Of a DNA stretch of 21,494 nucleotides, positions 7,350 to 16,039 are shown piece by piece; position 1 is the stretch's first letter; the number at the start of each line of letters is the position of its first letter. The stretch spans positions 1-21,494 of the forward strand of contig CACGSI010000018.1 of assembly GCA_902575715.1 (NCBI GenBank). The letters run 5' to 3'. The notes under the pieces were generated by a model. It did not search any database, was not told the origin of the DNA, and was given only the letters and a program-made list of their open reading frames with translations. A program made the position numbers and the translations under genes. This stretch comes from an uncultured SAR324 cluster bacterium (GTDB lineage Bacteria; SAR324; NAC60-12).

Positions 7350-8226
7350 ATGACTAAACATATTATAAATTTTCTTTTTTTCTCTTTTTTTTTTTAGTTT
7401 AGATATTTCTGCAAATGATGAGATTATAAAAAAAGGTAAATATATTTTCCAAGCATCAGGGGGTTGTTCTTGTCACACAGACACTCAAAATTCTGGAGAA
7501 TTCCTAGCTGGAGGTAGATCTATAAAAACACCTTTTGGGACTTTTTTTGGTAGTAATATAACTCCTGATAATGATAGTGGTATAGGAAGTTGGAGTGATG
7601 AAGATTTCATTAAAGCAATGACAAAAGGAGTAAGTCCTACTGGAAGAAATTATTTTCCAGTATTTCCTTATACTTCCTTTCAACTAATGGAAAAAAATGA
7701 TCTTCTTGCTCTTAAAGCATACATTTTTTCAATTCCTCCAGTTAATAAAAAAAATATTGATCACGATTTGATTTTTCCCGTGGGAAAGGATATTACGATG
7801 TATTTTTGGAAAAAATTTGTTTGGAAAGCAAGGAATTTTTCAAAAAATCCTGATAAGGATAAAACATGGAATAGGGGTGCATATCTTGTAGAAGCAGTTG
7901 CTCATTGCGGAGAATGCCATACTCCAAGAAATCTTTTGGGTGGGCTTAATTTTAGATTGAATCTTGCTGGAACTATTGAAGGCCCAGAAGGAGAAGTTGC
8001 CCCAAACATAACACCAGATATAAAAACTGGAATCGGAAGTTGGAGTAAAATTGATGTAAGTTTTTTTTTATCTTCTGGCATAAAACCTGATGGAGATAAT
8101 TCCCAAGGTTTAATGGGGGAATTAATTGAATTGGGGTATCAGTTTTTAAATAACGAAGACTTGAATTCAATTTCTGAATATTTATCAACACTTTTACCAA
8201 TAGATAATAATTTAAGAAAAAATTAA
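7350..8226 (+). pseudogene. Di-heme cytochrome c, frameshifted in a T11 run in the signal peptide
   Basis: From ATG 7350 the frame reads MTKHIINFLFFS then phenylalanines, and meets a stop just after the T run at 7385-7395. The downstream frame, open from 7369 to 8226, has no normal start near its 5' end. Removing one T joins them into 291 residues with a good signal peptide (cleavage near DISA|NDE). Two similar cytochrome c domains follow. The first has GGCSCHT (Cys39, Cys41, His42), with only one residue between the cysteines. The second has a canonical CGECH (186-190). Each is followed by a NITPD..TGIGSWS-type segment. This layout resembles the di-heme subunits of periplasmic dehydrogenases. 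The shift may be a sequencing error, a phase-variable tract or true decay; an ATG at 7618 would skip the first heme and the signal peptide. Confidence 0.8.
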
Positions 8227-8227
8227 A

Positions 8228-8260
8228 AAACCTTAATTTAAAAAATAAATTTGAAGGTTT
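8228..8260. terminator. Convergent bidirectional terminator
   Basis: AAACCTT (8228-8234) pairs with AAGGTTT (8254-8260). The stem continues inwards with AATTTA/TAAATT after one bulged base, and A-rich sequence precedes the left arm. It lies exactly between the convergent cytochrome and HAD genes and overlaps the HAD stop codon. The stem is weak in GC, so efficiency is uncertain. Confidence 0.5.
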
Positions 8261-8942
8261 CAATCAATATATTTAAAAAAAATTTTCAGGTTTTTTATTT
8301 CAAGCAAAGGCTTACCGGTTAATTTCTCGGATTTATGTTTAAATCTATTTCCCCAAATAGTTTGAAATCCAAAAGAAGATGCACCAGCAATATCCCATGA
8401 ATTTGATGAAATGAATATAATATCTTTTGGTCTGCTTTCTAATTTACTGGCTGTGTATTCGTAGACTTTGGGGTTAGGTTTAAAAACTTTAATAGTATCT
8501 ACTGAAAAGATTGAATCAAAAAATTGATTTAGATTACAATTAATTACTATTTTGTTAAGCATATCGTATATTCCATTTGAAAGTAAAGAAATAACCAATC
8601 CTTTTTTCTTGAGAGTTTTAAGGAATTTGGGGACTTCAGGAAAATATGTTAAATTTTTATATGAATTCAATAATTCTTTTTTTAAATTATTATCATTTAT
8701 TCCGTTTGAATCTAAAGTAAATTCTAGCGCCTCTCTAGTAACTTGGTTAAAATCAACATACTTGCCCATTAAACTTCTTAACCAAGTCTATTTCAACTGT
8801 TTCCTTCTCCACAAATCAGATACTAAAGTAATTTTTCTCCCAAGTTCTTTTGATATGTAAAAATTGCTGAACTGAAATCAAAAATAGTTCCATAAGCATC
8901 AAAAACTGCATGATTAATATTTTTATTTCTTAGTAAAGGCAT
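8260..8942 (-). pseudogene. Haloacid dehalogenase type II (HAD superfamily), decayed
   Basis: The full-length frame can be rebuilt from ATG 8942. It reads MPLLRNKNINHAVFDAYGTIFDF, with Asp15 as the HAD nucleophile. It loses frame in a five-T run (8859-8863 on the + strand, one base short), resumes as KELGRKITLVSDLWRRKQLK, hits TAG at 8790-8788 where the family has Tyr, and resumes as TWLRSLMGKYVDFNQ. From ATG 8769 the rest is open for 169 residues with the later HAD motifs: LLSNG, VFKPNPKVYEY and ISSNSWDIAGASSFGFQTIWGNR. The rebuilt length of about 227 residues equals the family's usual 220-230. Two independent lesions, one of them a substitution, point to a true pseudogene; the 169-residue remainder lacks the catalytic Asp. 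The family hydrolyses 2-haloacids such as haloacetates. Confidence 0.85.
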
Positions 8943-9180
8943 TATTAAAAAAATAGATATATATTTAGAGTCATTTTTGAAAAAATTAAAGAAAATATTA
9001 AATTTAAAGGTTTAAAAAGTAAATTATTTTAAAAAAGATGATCTATGGGGAAATGTGAAAAATTTATAACTATCAGCGAAAAAATTTAGACCTCTTTTCA
9101 AGAAAAATAAACCCCTGAAAGAATAAAAGCAAAAAATATTAACTTTATTTTAGGAATTCATTTTCAATTAGAAAAAAATT

Positions 9181-9438
9181 TTAGACTTCCTCTTGAAAAT
9201 TTTGTAATTCTTGTTGAAGGACACTCCCTGCTTCACCTAAACCATTTCTGGAAGTATTAGCTGCATGTGGATCTATGAAATCCAAATCTTCTTCTCCCAT
9301 ATCCTGTTTTAAAAGAATTTCCTGAGTTGTGTCCTTAACTTTAGTAATTTTCCCTCCGTGTTTTAAAAAACGTTCCATTGCGGACTGAATATCATCGTGG
9401 GTAACACTTGAGACAACTATTCTATTTTTGCTTTTCAT
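9181..9438 (-). CDS. Small hypothetical protein, 85 residues
   Basis: I do not recognise this protein. It is soluble and charged: MKSKNRIVVSSVTHDDIQSAMERFLKHGG at the start, then acidic and polar with GEEDLDFIDPHAANTSRNG and a C-terminal helix rich in Gln and Glu. Composition looks like a real protein, not a shadow of another frame. A GATGAG sequence lies upstream of ATG 9438 at SD-like spacing. It stands alone between AT-rich spacers (about 240 bases on each side) holding nothing else I can support. The balanced amino acid use in an AT-rich setting argues for selection. Confidence 0.65.
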   Translation of the reverse strand: MKSKNRIVVSSVTHDDIQSAMERFLKHGGKITKVKDTTQEILLKQDMGEEDLDFIDPHAANTSRNGLGEAGSVLQQELQNFQEEV

Positions 9439-9692
9439 TTTTTCTCATCCATAAGAATTGAAAGCTAATCTATGTGTGTTTTTAAATTTTTAATTATAAA
9501 CGAAAAATATTAAAAATAAATTGAACTTAACAATATTTGAATTATTATATATAAAATCTATAAAAATTGAAAGAAAAAAATTAAAAAAAGTTGGTTTATG
9601 AAATTTTAGTCAGATTTCTTCTTTTGTTAATTTTCAAAACAATTATTTTTTTAAAAATCTAAATTCTTATTTTCTGATTCCCTTTTTGAAAA

Positions 9693-11303
9693 CTAATTAT
9701 GAAAATATTCATTCCATTTTTCCTCAGCATTTTCTTTAAAAAGTATTTTACAAGCTTCTTTTAAATTATCTGAGTCTTTTAACTCTTTTCTGGAGGCTAC
9801 TAAAGCAATTCTTGAACGGCGTTTTAAAAAGTCATCTAAATTAATAATCATTTCATTTAGAGATGCCTCAGTTAATTCACATTTTAAATAATCAGTTCCT
9901 TCAATTAACGGTTCAGCAGTTTCAGGATTGTCGATAATAATTTTTGAAATGTTGATTGCATTAGCTCCATAAAGTCTCCAAAGACGCTCAGAAATTTTTT
10001 CAGATGCTGTTTTAGAAGTGTACTTGTCCAAATTAATTGCATTGGCTGTATCAAAAAATTTTTTTTTAATTTCTTCGGTCGGCTCTCCATACCATTTCCT
10101 TTTTGGTTCTGAAAGAAGAATACCCATTTGTTGAACTAAATTACTAATTTCTTCACCAATATTTAAACAATCAGTCAGCTTACCTCCAAAAATACTTATG
10201 TGCTTGAGTTTAAAATTGACATCAATTTCATGTTTACGAGACAATTTCGTCCATTCTTCATATTTGTTGTCATTTTCATCTAATCTTGTAACTAAAGGAC
10301 GAACGCCACATTTCTCTGAGATAATATCATTTTCTTTCAATGGATTTTTTAAATTCAATCTTTTATTAATATTTTCCAGCACAAATTTTCGATCTTCTTT
10401 ATTTATTCCAGTTTCAGGCATTTTTACATTTGTATCTGTTGTACCAACCATTGTTCGATTTGCCAATGGAATTGCAAAGAATAAACGGCCATCATCTGCA
10501 AAAAAAGTCAATATTCTTTTATTTTTAGTAATTTTTGGAACAATTAGATGTATGCCTTTTGAATAAACATGTTTATGTTTCGTAACCATATTAGAAATAT
10601 TATTCTGCTGGTCTACAAAAGGTCCACACGCATTAATAATTAAATTACTTTTTATTTCAAGATTTTCACCATTTATATTATTTCTAAGCTTAGTATTCCA
10701 CAAATTATTTTCATTTCTATAGCTACCTACTGACTCCATGTAATTGATAGTCGTACAATTATTCTCACAAGCAGAGCGCACAAAACTAAATACGAATCTT
10801 GCATCTCCATCAAAAAGGAATGCATCTGAATATTCAAAACCTCCAATGCTAAAATCAGTATTTATTAGTGGTTCTGTATTATTAATATTTTTTTTTGATA
10901 GTAATTTTGGTGGTCTAGTAAAAAAATTACCGATAATCCAATAGATAATTGCTCCAAAAAATAGAGAAAATCTATTAAAACGGAAACCTTTTTCTAAATT
11001 TGTGAAAAAACGTATTTCTTTTATTGAAGAGGGGTAAGATTGTATTAGTTGATTTCTTTACAAGCATAGTTGTCTAACAAGAGAAAATTCAAATGTTTCT
11101 AAATATTTAATTCCTCCCCATACAAGATTAGAAGAATTTTGACTTGTGAAAGAAGCAAAATCCCCCTTATCTATCAAGGCCACTTTTGCTCCTCGGGCAG
11201 ATAGAACGGCTGCAGCAACTGCACCATTAATCCCTCCACCAATTATTAAAACATCGAATATTTTTTCAGATATTTCCTTAATATTTTTTTCTCTTAAGTT
11301 CAA
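9693..11303 (-). pseudogene. glpD: GlpD, glycerol-3-phosphate dehydrogenase, interrupted by an in-frame TAA
   Basis: FAD-dependent enzyme that oxidises sn-glycerol-3-phosphate to dihydroxyacetone phosphate and passes electrons to quinone. The frame is continuous from 11303 to 9693 (537 codons) except for one TAA at 11060-11058 (codon 82). Before it are the FAD site IIGGGINGAV (22-27 glycines) and DFASFTSQNSSNLVWGGIKYLE. After it, in the same frame, come RNQLIQSYPSSIKEIRFF, FLFDGDARF, NACGPFVD, GIHLIVPK, VGTTDT and GGKLTDC, all GlpD-like. No shift is needed to rejoin the halves. The N-terminal start has no ATG in frame; TTG 11303 is the best candidate. Its place at the end of a glycerophosphodiester-uptake array fits its role. 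It may be a recent nonsense mutation, a consensus error or a strain variant. Confidence 0.88.
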
Positions 11304-11408
11304 AGCTTTTTTATGATATAAAATTAAATATTTTGAGATTTATATGAACTCTCTAATTTAAAATAAATTATTGTGGTGGATATAAAAAGCTGATGATATG
11401 TAAATAAC

Positions 11409-12236
11409 CTAATTCAATAAATCTCCGCTATCTGAATAAAATGGGTAGGGACCTTTAAAATTTCCTACAAAACTTATATGGGAGACTACACTTTTGCTTG
11501 TACTATTTAATTTAAAAATTCTTATTGAGGGCGGTTCCATTATGAACATCGGAGGCCCTTTTGAATCCAAATCTAAATTTACAGAGTGAGCTCCATTTGG
11601 AGCAATACTTACTCCAATGCCGTCAATTACTGTATCAACTGCACGATGAACATGTCCACATGCAATATGCTTAACATGATGGTGAGATTTCAAAATATCA
11701 AATAACTTTACATAATTTCTCAAATTTTGAAAATCCATTCCGTCTATACCAGTAAAAAAAGGATGATGGTGCATAAATAGAAAAGTTGGTTTTTTTGAAT
11801 ATTGTTTTAATTTTGAATCTAACCATCTAAGACGATAATTACATAATTCTCCATAATTTTTACTTCGAACAGTAGTATCCAGTCCAATTAAATTAAATGG
11901 GAACTCATCAATCAAATAATTACAAAAATCTTCATTTTTTGGTAAATATTCATGTTTAGAAAAAAATTTAAAAATATTTTGACTATTATCATGATTGCCT
12001 GGTACTAAAAACCATGGCATTTCTAATAATTCTATTATTTTATTAAATGCCTCATATTCTTCAATTTTACCTGAATCAGTTAGATCACCTGTTACTATCA
12101 CAAGATCTATTTTTGGATTAAATTTGTTACAGTGATCTACTATATTTTTTAAACTTGACGCAGTATCTACTAGATTCCCGTAGGCTAGTCCCCCTTTTGG
12201 TTTAATATGAGTATCTGTTATTTGAGCAATTAACAT
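11409..12236 (-). CDS. CpdA/GpdQ-like cytosolic metallophosphodiesterase
   Basis: Calcineurin-type phosphoesterase of 275 residues. Metal ligands are visible in order: Asp8 and His10 (ITDTH), Asp51 (TGDLTD), Asn81-His82 (PGNHD), the His cluster at 156-158 (FMHHHPF) and His195/His197 (CGHVH). Length and layout match both CpdA (cyclic AMP phosphodiesterase) and GpdQ, a glycerophosphodiesterase of 274 residues with the same MLxAxISDTH start. There is no signal peptide, so it acts inside the cell. It lies 11 bases after the ATPase of the second importer and just upstream of glpD. This context favours hydrolysis of an imported glycerophosphodiester over cAMP turnover; that choice is inference. Confidence 0.82.
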   Translation of the reverse strand: MLIAQITDTHIKPKGGLAYGNLVDTASSLKNIVDHCNKFNPKIDLVIVTGDLTDSGKIEEYEAFNKIIELLEMPWFLVPGNHDNSQNIFKFFSKHEYLPKNEDFCNYLIDEFPFNLIGLDTTVRSKNYGELCNYRLRWLDSKLKQYSKKPTFLFMHHHPFFTGIDGMDFQNLRNYVKLFDILKSHHHVKHIACGHVHRAVDTVIDGIGVSIAPNGAHSVNLDLDSKGPPMFIMEPPSIRIFKLNSTSKSVVSHISFVGNFKGPYPFYSDSGDLLN

Positions 12237-12247
12237 TTTGTTTAGAT

Positions 12248-13255
12248 CTAATTTTTAATCTTAATTAAAGATTCTGCATTAAGTTTCAAATGGATTTCTG
12301 ATCCTATCGCATATTCATCCTTAAATTTCCCTTCTACGCATAACTTATCTTCCTCATTATAATCAATTATAAGTCGAGTTTTTTCTCCTAAAAAAAATGA
12401 TGATTTTACAACACCAGTTAAATGACCAGAATTTTTTTCAGCTATTTCTATATCTTCAGGCCTAAAAATTAATTCCTGTTCTCCAATAAAATCAAGATTT
12501 TTAATATTTCTCTTATCTATTCGATTAACAGTCCCTATAAAATCAGCAACAAATTCATTCTCAGGATGGTAATAAATATCTCTAGGAGTTCCAATCTGAG
12601 ATATTTTTCCATCACTCATTACAACAATTCTATCCCCAAGTGCCATAGCTTCAGATTGGTCATGAGTAACATATATTGCAGTAATACCAAGACTTCTTAG
12701 AAGACTATCTATTTCAACTCTTAGTCTATCTCTCAAAATTGCATCAAGAGCAGTTAATGGTTCATCTAATAAAAGTACTCTGGGCCTGACAGCAATAGCT
12801 CTTGCTAGAGCGACTCTCTGTCTTTGTCCACCAGATAACTGATCGATACTTCGAAGTGATAAATCATTAATATGCATCATTTCAAGCATTTCCTCGACAC
12901 GATCATCAATTTGGTTTTTATCTAATTTTCTAACTTTCAAACCATAACCAATGTTTTCTTTGACATTCATATTTGGAAACAATGCATAAGACTGAAAAAC
13001 CATACCCACATTCCTTTTTTCAATCTGTAGACCTGTAACGTTTTCTTTGTTGAAAATAATTTTTCCACCATTATCAGGTTCCTCAAGACCAGCAATAATC
13101 CTTAATAAAGTTGTTTTTCCACATCCAGAGGGACCTAGTAAAACTATGGTTTCCCCACCGTTTATATTTAGATCTATTTTTTCTAATGCACACGTACCAT
13201 CTTTAAAGGTTTTTCCACAAGAAATCAGCTCAATGGATGTAGTATCTTTTTGCAT
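12248..13255 (-). CDS. ABC importer ATPase (second transporter)
   Basis: ATP-binding subunit of the importer encoded with the two permeases and binding protein upstream; 335 residues. Walker A is GPSGCGKT (41-48), the Q-loop Gln88, the signature LSGGQ (140-144), Walker B VLLLDE (160-165) and the switch His198 in VTHDQ. The C-terminal 100 residues form an OB-like regulatory domain (FRPEDI, GVVKSSFFLGEKTRL), as in the PotA/FbpC/UgpC group. The start ATG 13255 lies 22 bases after the second permease gene. The substrate cannot be read from this subunit; the downstream phosphodiesterase suggests an organic phosphate. Confidence 0.9.
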   Translation of the reverse strand: MQKDTTSIELISCGKTFKDGTCALEKIDLNINGGETIVLLGPSGCGKTTLLRIIAGLEEPDNGGKIIFNKENVTGLQIEKRNVGMVFQSYALFPNMNVKENIGYGLKVRKLDKNQIDDRVEEMLEMMHINDLSLRSIDQLSGGQRQRVALARAIAVRPRVLLLDEPLTALDAILRDRLRVEIDSLLRSLGITAIYVTHDQSEAMALGDRIVVMSDGKISQIGTPRDIYYHPENEFVADFIGTVNRIDKRNIKNLDFIGEQELIFRPEDIEIAEKNSGHLTGVVKSSFFLGEKTRLIIDYNEEDKLCVEGKFKDEYAIGSEIHLKLNAESLIKIKN

Positions 13256-13277
13256 AAAATTTTATATAAGCTATAGT

Positions 13278-14057
13278 TTAATTCTTTTTTCTTGAAAGCA
13301 ACTGCATTCCGAGCAGTAAAGGAATTATCATAATGAAAAAAATCAATGTATAAGCACTTGCTACCTCTAATCTCATCGAAGCATAACTATCAGCAAGTCC
13401 TACAGGAAGAGTTTTTGTCATGGGTGTATGAAGCATCCAAGTTAGATTGAACTCTCCAATAGAAAGTGTAAAAACCATAAGTGAACCTGCCAAAATTCCG
13501 GGTTTAGAATTAGGCAACACTATTGTAAAGAATCTTGTCCAGAACGAAGCACCTAAACTCGCAGCACCTTCTTCCAATTCTTTAAAATTTGTAGAAGATA
13601 ATACTGCTAGTACTGATCTTACCATAAAAGGGAGAGTAAAAAGAATGTGACCGACTAATATAAAATACCAACTTGACCTAAAGTCTCTAAACCCTCCATA
13701 AATTATTATCAATGCAAGAGCTATTGCTAAGCCTGGAACAGCAACTGGCAAAACTATAGTTTCTTCTACAAATCTGGAAATTCTACCACCAATTCTAGCC
13801 AAAACGTATGCCGCTGGAATACCAATAATCAATGTTGCAATTAAACAAGCAATAGCGATAATTAATGAAAGATAAATAGTTCCAGAGTACAATTCCAATA
13901 CTTCCAGAACCCACCGAGTGGTTAGACCACTCTTTATACCAACAAAAAAATTTTGAGTTATCCCTGCAAGTACGGAAAGGAATACTGGTATTATCAAAAA
14001 TGAACAGACTAGGAGAGTAAACAATAATTGTAAAACAAAAATTTGTTTTTTGCTCAT
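13278..14057 (-). CDS. ABC importer permease 2 (second transporter)
   Basis: Inner-membrane permease of about 259 residues with six hydrophobic segments. It has the cytoplasmic EAA loop EEGAASLGASFWTRFFTIVLPNSKPG, the PotC/FbpB-like form. Start is taken as ATG 14057 (MSKKQIFVLQLLFTLL), 7 bases after the stop of the first permease gene; the longer frame from TTG 14120 would overlap that gene and add a charged, non-family leader. Forms a heterodimer with the product of 14065-14886. Confidence 0.88.
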   Translation of the reverse strand: MSKKQIFVLQLLFTLLVCSFLIIPVFLSVLAGITQNFFVGIKSGLTTRWVLEVLELYSGTIYLSLIIAIACLIATLIIGIPAAYVLARIGGRISRFVEETIVLPVAVPGLAIALALIIIYGGFRDFRSSWYFILVGHILFTLPFMVRSVLAVLSSTNFKELEEGAASLGASFWTRFFTIVLPNSKPGILAGSLMVFTLSIGEFNLTWMLHTPMTKTLPVGLADSYASMRLEVASAYTLIFFIMIIPLLLGMQLLSRKKN

Positions 14058-14064
14058 CGATCGA

Positions 14065-14886
14065 TTAACCAGAGACAGCAATTGTTTGTCCAGATAAGCT
14101 TCTCGAAATGAAAAGTGCAATCCAAGTAACTAATCCCAAAACAATAGATAAACTTGCAGCCCCAGCAATATTTGCATTAAGTGTAAACTCTGTATAAATT
14201 GTCATTGGAAGAACATCTATATTTGTTGCTAAAGTAAATGCGGTTCCAAAAGCACCCATTGATGTAGCAAAGCAAATAGCTCCTGAAGCTATCAAACCAG
14301 GTTTTAGTGCTGGAATGATAACATCTATCACAATCCTAAAAGGAGGTGCCCCTAATGATTTTGCGGCCTCTTCCAGAGACTTATCTAGTTTTTCAGCTGC
14401 AGCCATAATAGTTAGTATTACTCTGGGTATTGAAAAGTATAAATATCCAAAAAATAATCCTAACATTGAATATGCAAAAACAATTTTATCGCCTAAAAAA
14501 GCTTTAGTAATTGATCCTATCAATCCTTGTCGACCTGCTAACATAATTATTAAAAAACCTATTACCACTCCCGGAAAAGCAAGAGGAAATGTAAGAATTG
14601 ATAAAACTATTTCTCGACCTGGAAAAGTATTTCTGACTAGAAACAATCCTGCAGCAGTAGAAATCACTAAAGCTGTAAATGTAACAGTAATAGAAAGTAT
14701 TAAAGTGGCAATCATACTTTCAAAATGCCTGGGGGTATTTAATATAGTGAAATATGATGAAATTCCGGAATCACTACTAGCACCAACGATTGCTAATTGA
14801 ACCATTGGCACTATAAAAAAAGTAATAAAAAAAATAGCCACAGGTAAAGCAAGGACAAATAGCTTAGGATAATCGTAATATTTCAT
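14065..14886 (-). CDS. ABC importer permease 1 (second transporter)
   Basis: Inner-membrane permease of 273 residues with six predicted hydrophobic segments, beginning MKYYDYPKLFVLALPVAIFF. The EAA loop is EEAAKSLGAPPFRIVIDVIIPALKPG, close in form to the partner permease, as in PotB/PotC-type pairs. No strong SD is visible before ATG 14886. A perfect hairpin lies between this gene and the binding-protein gene, so its level is probably below that of the binding protein. Confidence 0.88.
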   Translation of the reverse strand: MKYYDYPKLFVLALPVAIFFITFFIVPMVQLAIVGASSDSGISSYFTILNTPRHFESMIATLILSITVTFTALVISTAAGLFLVRNTFPGREIVLSILTFPLAFPGVVIGFLIIMLAGRQGLIGSITKAFLGDKIVFAYSMLGLFFGYLYFSIPRVILTIMAAAEKLDKSLEEAAKSLGAPPFRIVIDVIIPALKPGLIASGAICFATSMGAFGTAFTLATNIDVLPMTIYTEFTLNANIAGAASLSIVLGLVTWIALFISRSLSGQTIAVSG

Positions 14887-14910
14887 TAAAATCTTAGAAA
14901 AAAATCTGAT

Positions 14911-14937
14911 TAAGAGGTAGTAATCTACTACCTCTTA
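14911..14937 (-). terminator. Hairpin between binding-protein and permease genes
   Basis: A perfect 11-bp stem (TAAGAGGTAGT with ACTACCTCTTA) closes a 5-base loop. In the transcript it ends 24 bases before the permease ATG and is followed by atcagattttttt, so it could act as a partial rho-independent terminator. It starts about 10 bases after the binding-protein stop. It is placed like the ugpB-ugpA hairpin. Confidence 0.8.
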
Positions 14938-14947
14938 GTCGATCAAT

Positions 14948-15961
14948 TTATCTAACTTCATTTAGATAACGTTCTTTAAATGAGTTTTGTACAGCAGCCA
15001 TTTTAGCATAATTGAGCGGTTTTGATCTCGCGTAGTCTGATGCTGGTAAAAACTTTGATGCAGCTTCTTTAGACATAGCAGATGCCCTAATCGGCCTCAA
15101 AAATGCGTTGGCCCATACTTTTTGACCATCATCTGACATTATGAAATCTAAAATGCTTTTACCTTTGGCAGGATTTGGACTATTTTTTACCAAACTCATG
15201 ACATAAGGAACCACAACCGTTCCTTCTTGAGGTATAACAAAAACAACATTGGCTTTGTCCTTATACTTCCCTCTATATGCATTAAAGTCATAATCAAAAA
15301 GAATAGGAATTTCTCCAGATAGTACCCTTGCATATGAAGTTTGTTTAGGAACAATTGGCTTGTTTTTTGATAATTTCTTAAAGTAATTTATTCCGGGGTC
15401 AAAGTTATCTAAGCTTCCTCCCATAGCTCTATTTACCGCAACTGCTCCAGCATAACCAACAAAAGCAGATGAAGGATCTAAATACCCGATCATACCTTTA
15501 TAGGTCGGTTTCAACAAATCTGACCACGATTGGGGAACCGGAGCTCCTTCAAGAGCATCAACGTTAACAAAAAACCCCAAAGTTCCTGAATGAATAGTAA
15601 ACCACTTCCCTTGAGGATCTTTGAGTCCATCAGGAATTTCATCAAAATGTCGAGGTTTATATGCTTCTACAACTCCTTTTTGTCCAGCTTGAATTCCAAA
15701 TGATACTCCATAGTAAGCAACATCTGCTACGGGACTATTTTTTTCTGCTAGTAACTGTGAAAGTGTTTGTCCAGAGTTTTTATTGTCGTGCGGAATATCA
15801 TATCCTAAATGTTTCTTTATCATCTTAAGTTGACTAGCCCAGTCTGCCCATTGTGGAGGGCAGTTATAACAAATAGCATCAGCACCAAAAATGCTAGTAA
15901 CGTTTATTAAAAATAATATGGAACTAGATAATAATATTTTCTTCATTACTTTATAAAACAT
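14948..15961 (-). CDS. Periplasmic solute-binding protein of the second importer
   Basis: Extracellular solute-binding protein of 337 residues, of the Fe3+/polyamine/phosphonate-type ABC superfamily (bacterial SBP family 1/6/13). A Sec signal peptide ends near IFGA|DA. The mature N-terminus carries a CxxC pair (Cys31, Cys34, in ICYNCPPQW). Conserved-looking segments include HSGTLGFFVNVDAL, YKGMIGYLDPSSAFVGYAGAVAVN and ILFDYDFNAYR, the usual hinge and ligand-cleft regions. A GGAG seven bases before ATG 15961 supports that start over ATG 15946. No iron-binding tyrosine pair is obvious, so iron is unlikely. The neighbours suggest a glycerophosphodiester or another organic phosphate; this is inference. 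Confidence 0.87.
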   Translation of the reverse strand: MFYKVMKKILLSSSILFLINVTSIFGADAICYNCPPQWADWASQLKMIKKHLGYDIPHDNKNSGQTLSQLLAEKNSPVADVAYYGVSFGIQAGQKGVVEAYKPRHFDEIPDGLKDPQGKWFTIHSGTLGFFVNVDALEGAPVPQSWSDLLKPTYKGMIGYLDPSSAFVGYAGAVAVNRAMGGSLDNFDPGINYFKKLSKNKPIVPKQTSYARVLSGEIPILFDYDFNAYRGKYKDKANVVFVIPQEGTVVVPYVMSLVKNSPNPAKGKSILDFIMSDDGQKVWANAFLRPIRASAMSKEAASKFLPASDYARSKPLNYAKMAAVQNSFKERYLNEVR

Positions 15962-16006
15962 ACTTAAACTCCAAAATTAAGAATTGTTATTTCTCTCCGG
16001 ACCTTT

Positions 16007-16021
16007 ATGACACTATGTCAT
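16007..16021. promoter_or_regulatory. Palindrome ATGACA-cta-TGTCAT, candidate operator
   Basis: Two perfect 6-base arms around 3 bases, with further partial symmetry outside (cct..agg). It lies 46 bases before the start codon of the second binding-protein gene and about 40 bases after the candidate start of transcription. It is a dyad, not the direct TGTCA repeat of a Pho box. A GntR-type or similar dimeric regulator is possible. Confidence 0.42.
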
Positions 16022-16039
16022 TAGGGTTGTCTTTATAAA

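Noticed and set aside
8788..11060. Recoding of TAG or TAA as sense codons
   Set aside because: Both codons end normal genes here (TAG in ugpB, TAA in metY, ugpA and ugpE), and the HAD gene also has a frameshift, so plain lesions are simpler.
14315..14800. 161-codon + strand open frame opposite the first permease gene
   Set aside because: It is antisense to a clear ABC permease and has no family features; other antisense frames (3568-3837, 3871-4125, 10198-10566, 13047-13295) are rejected for the same reason.
16007..16021. Pho box before the second importer operon
   Set aside because: A Pho box is a direct repeat of TGTCA-like units 11 bases apart; here there is one unit on each strand forming a dyad.
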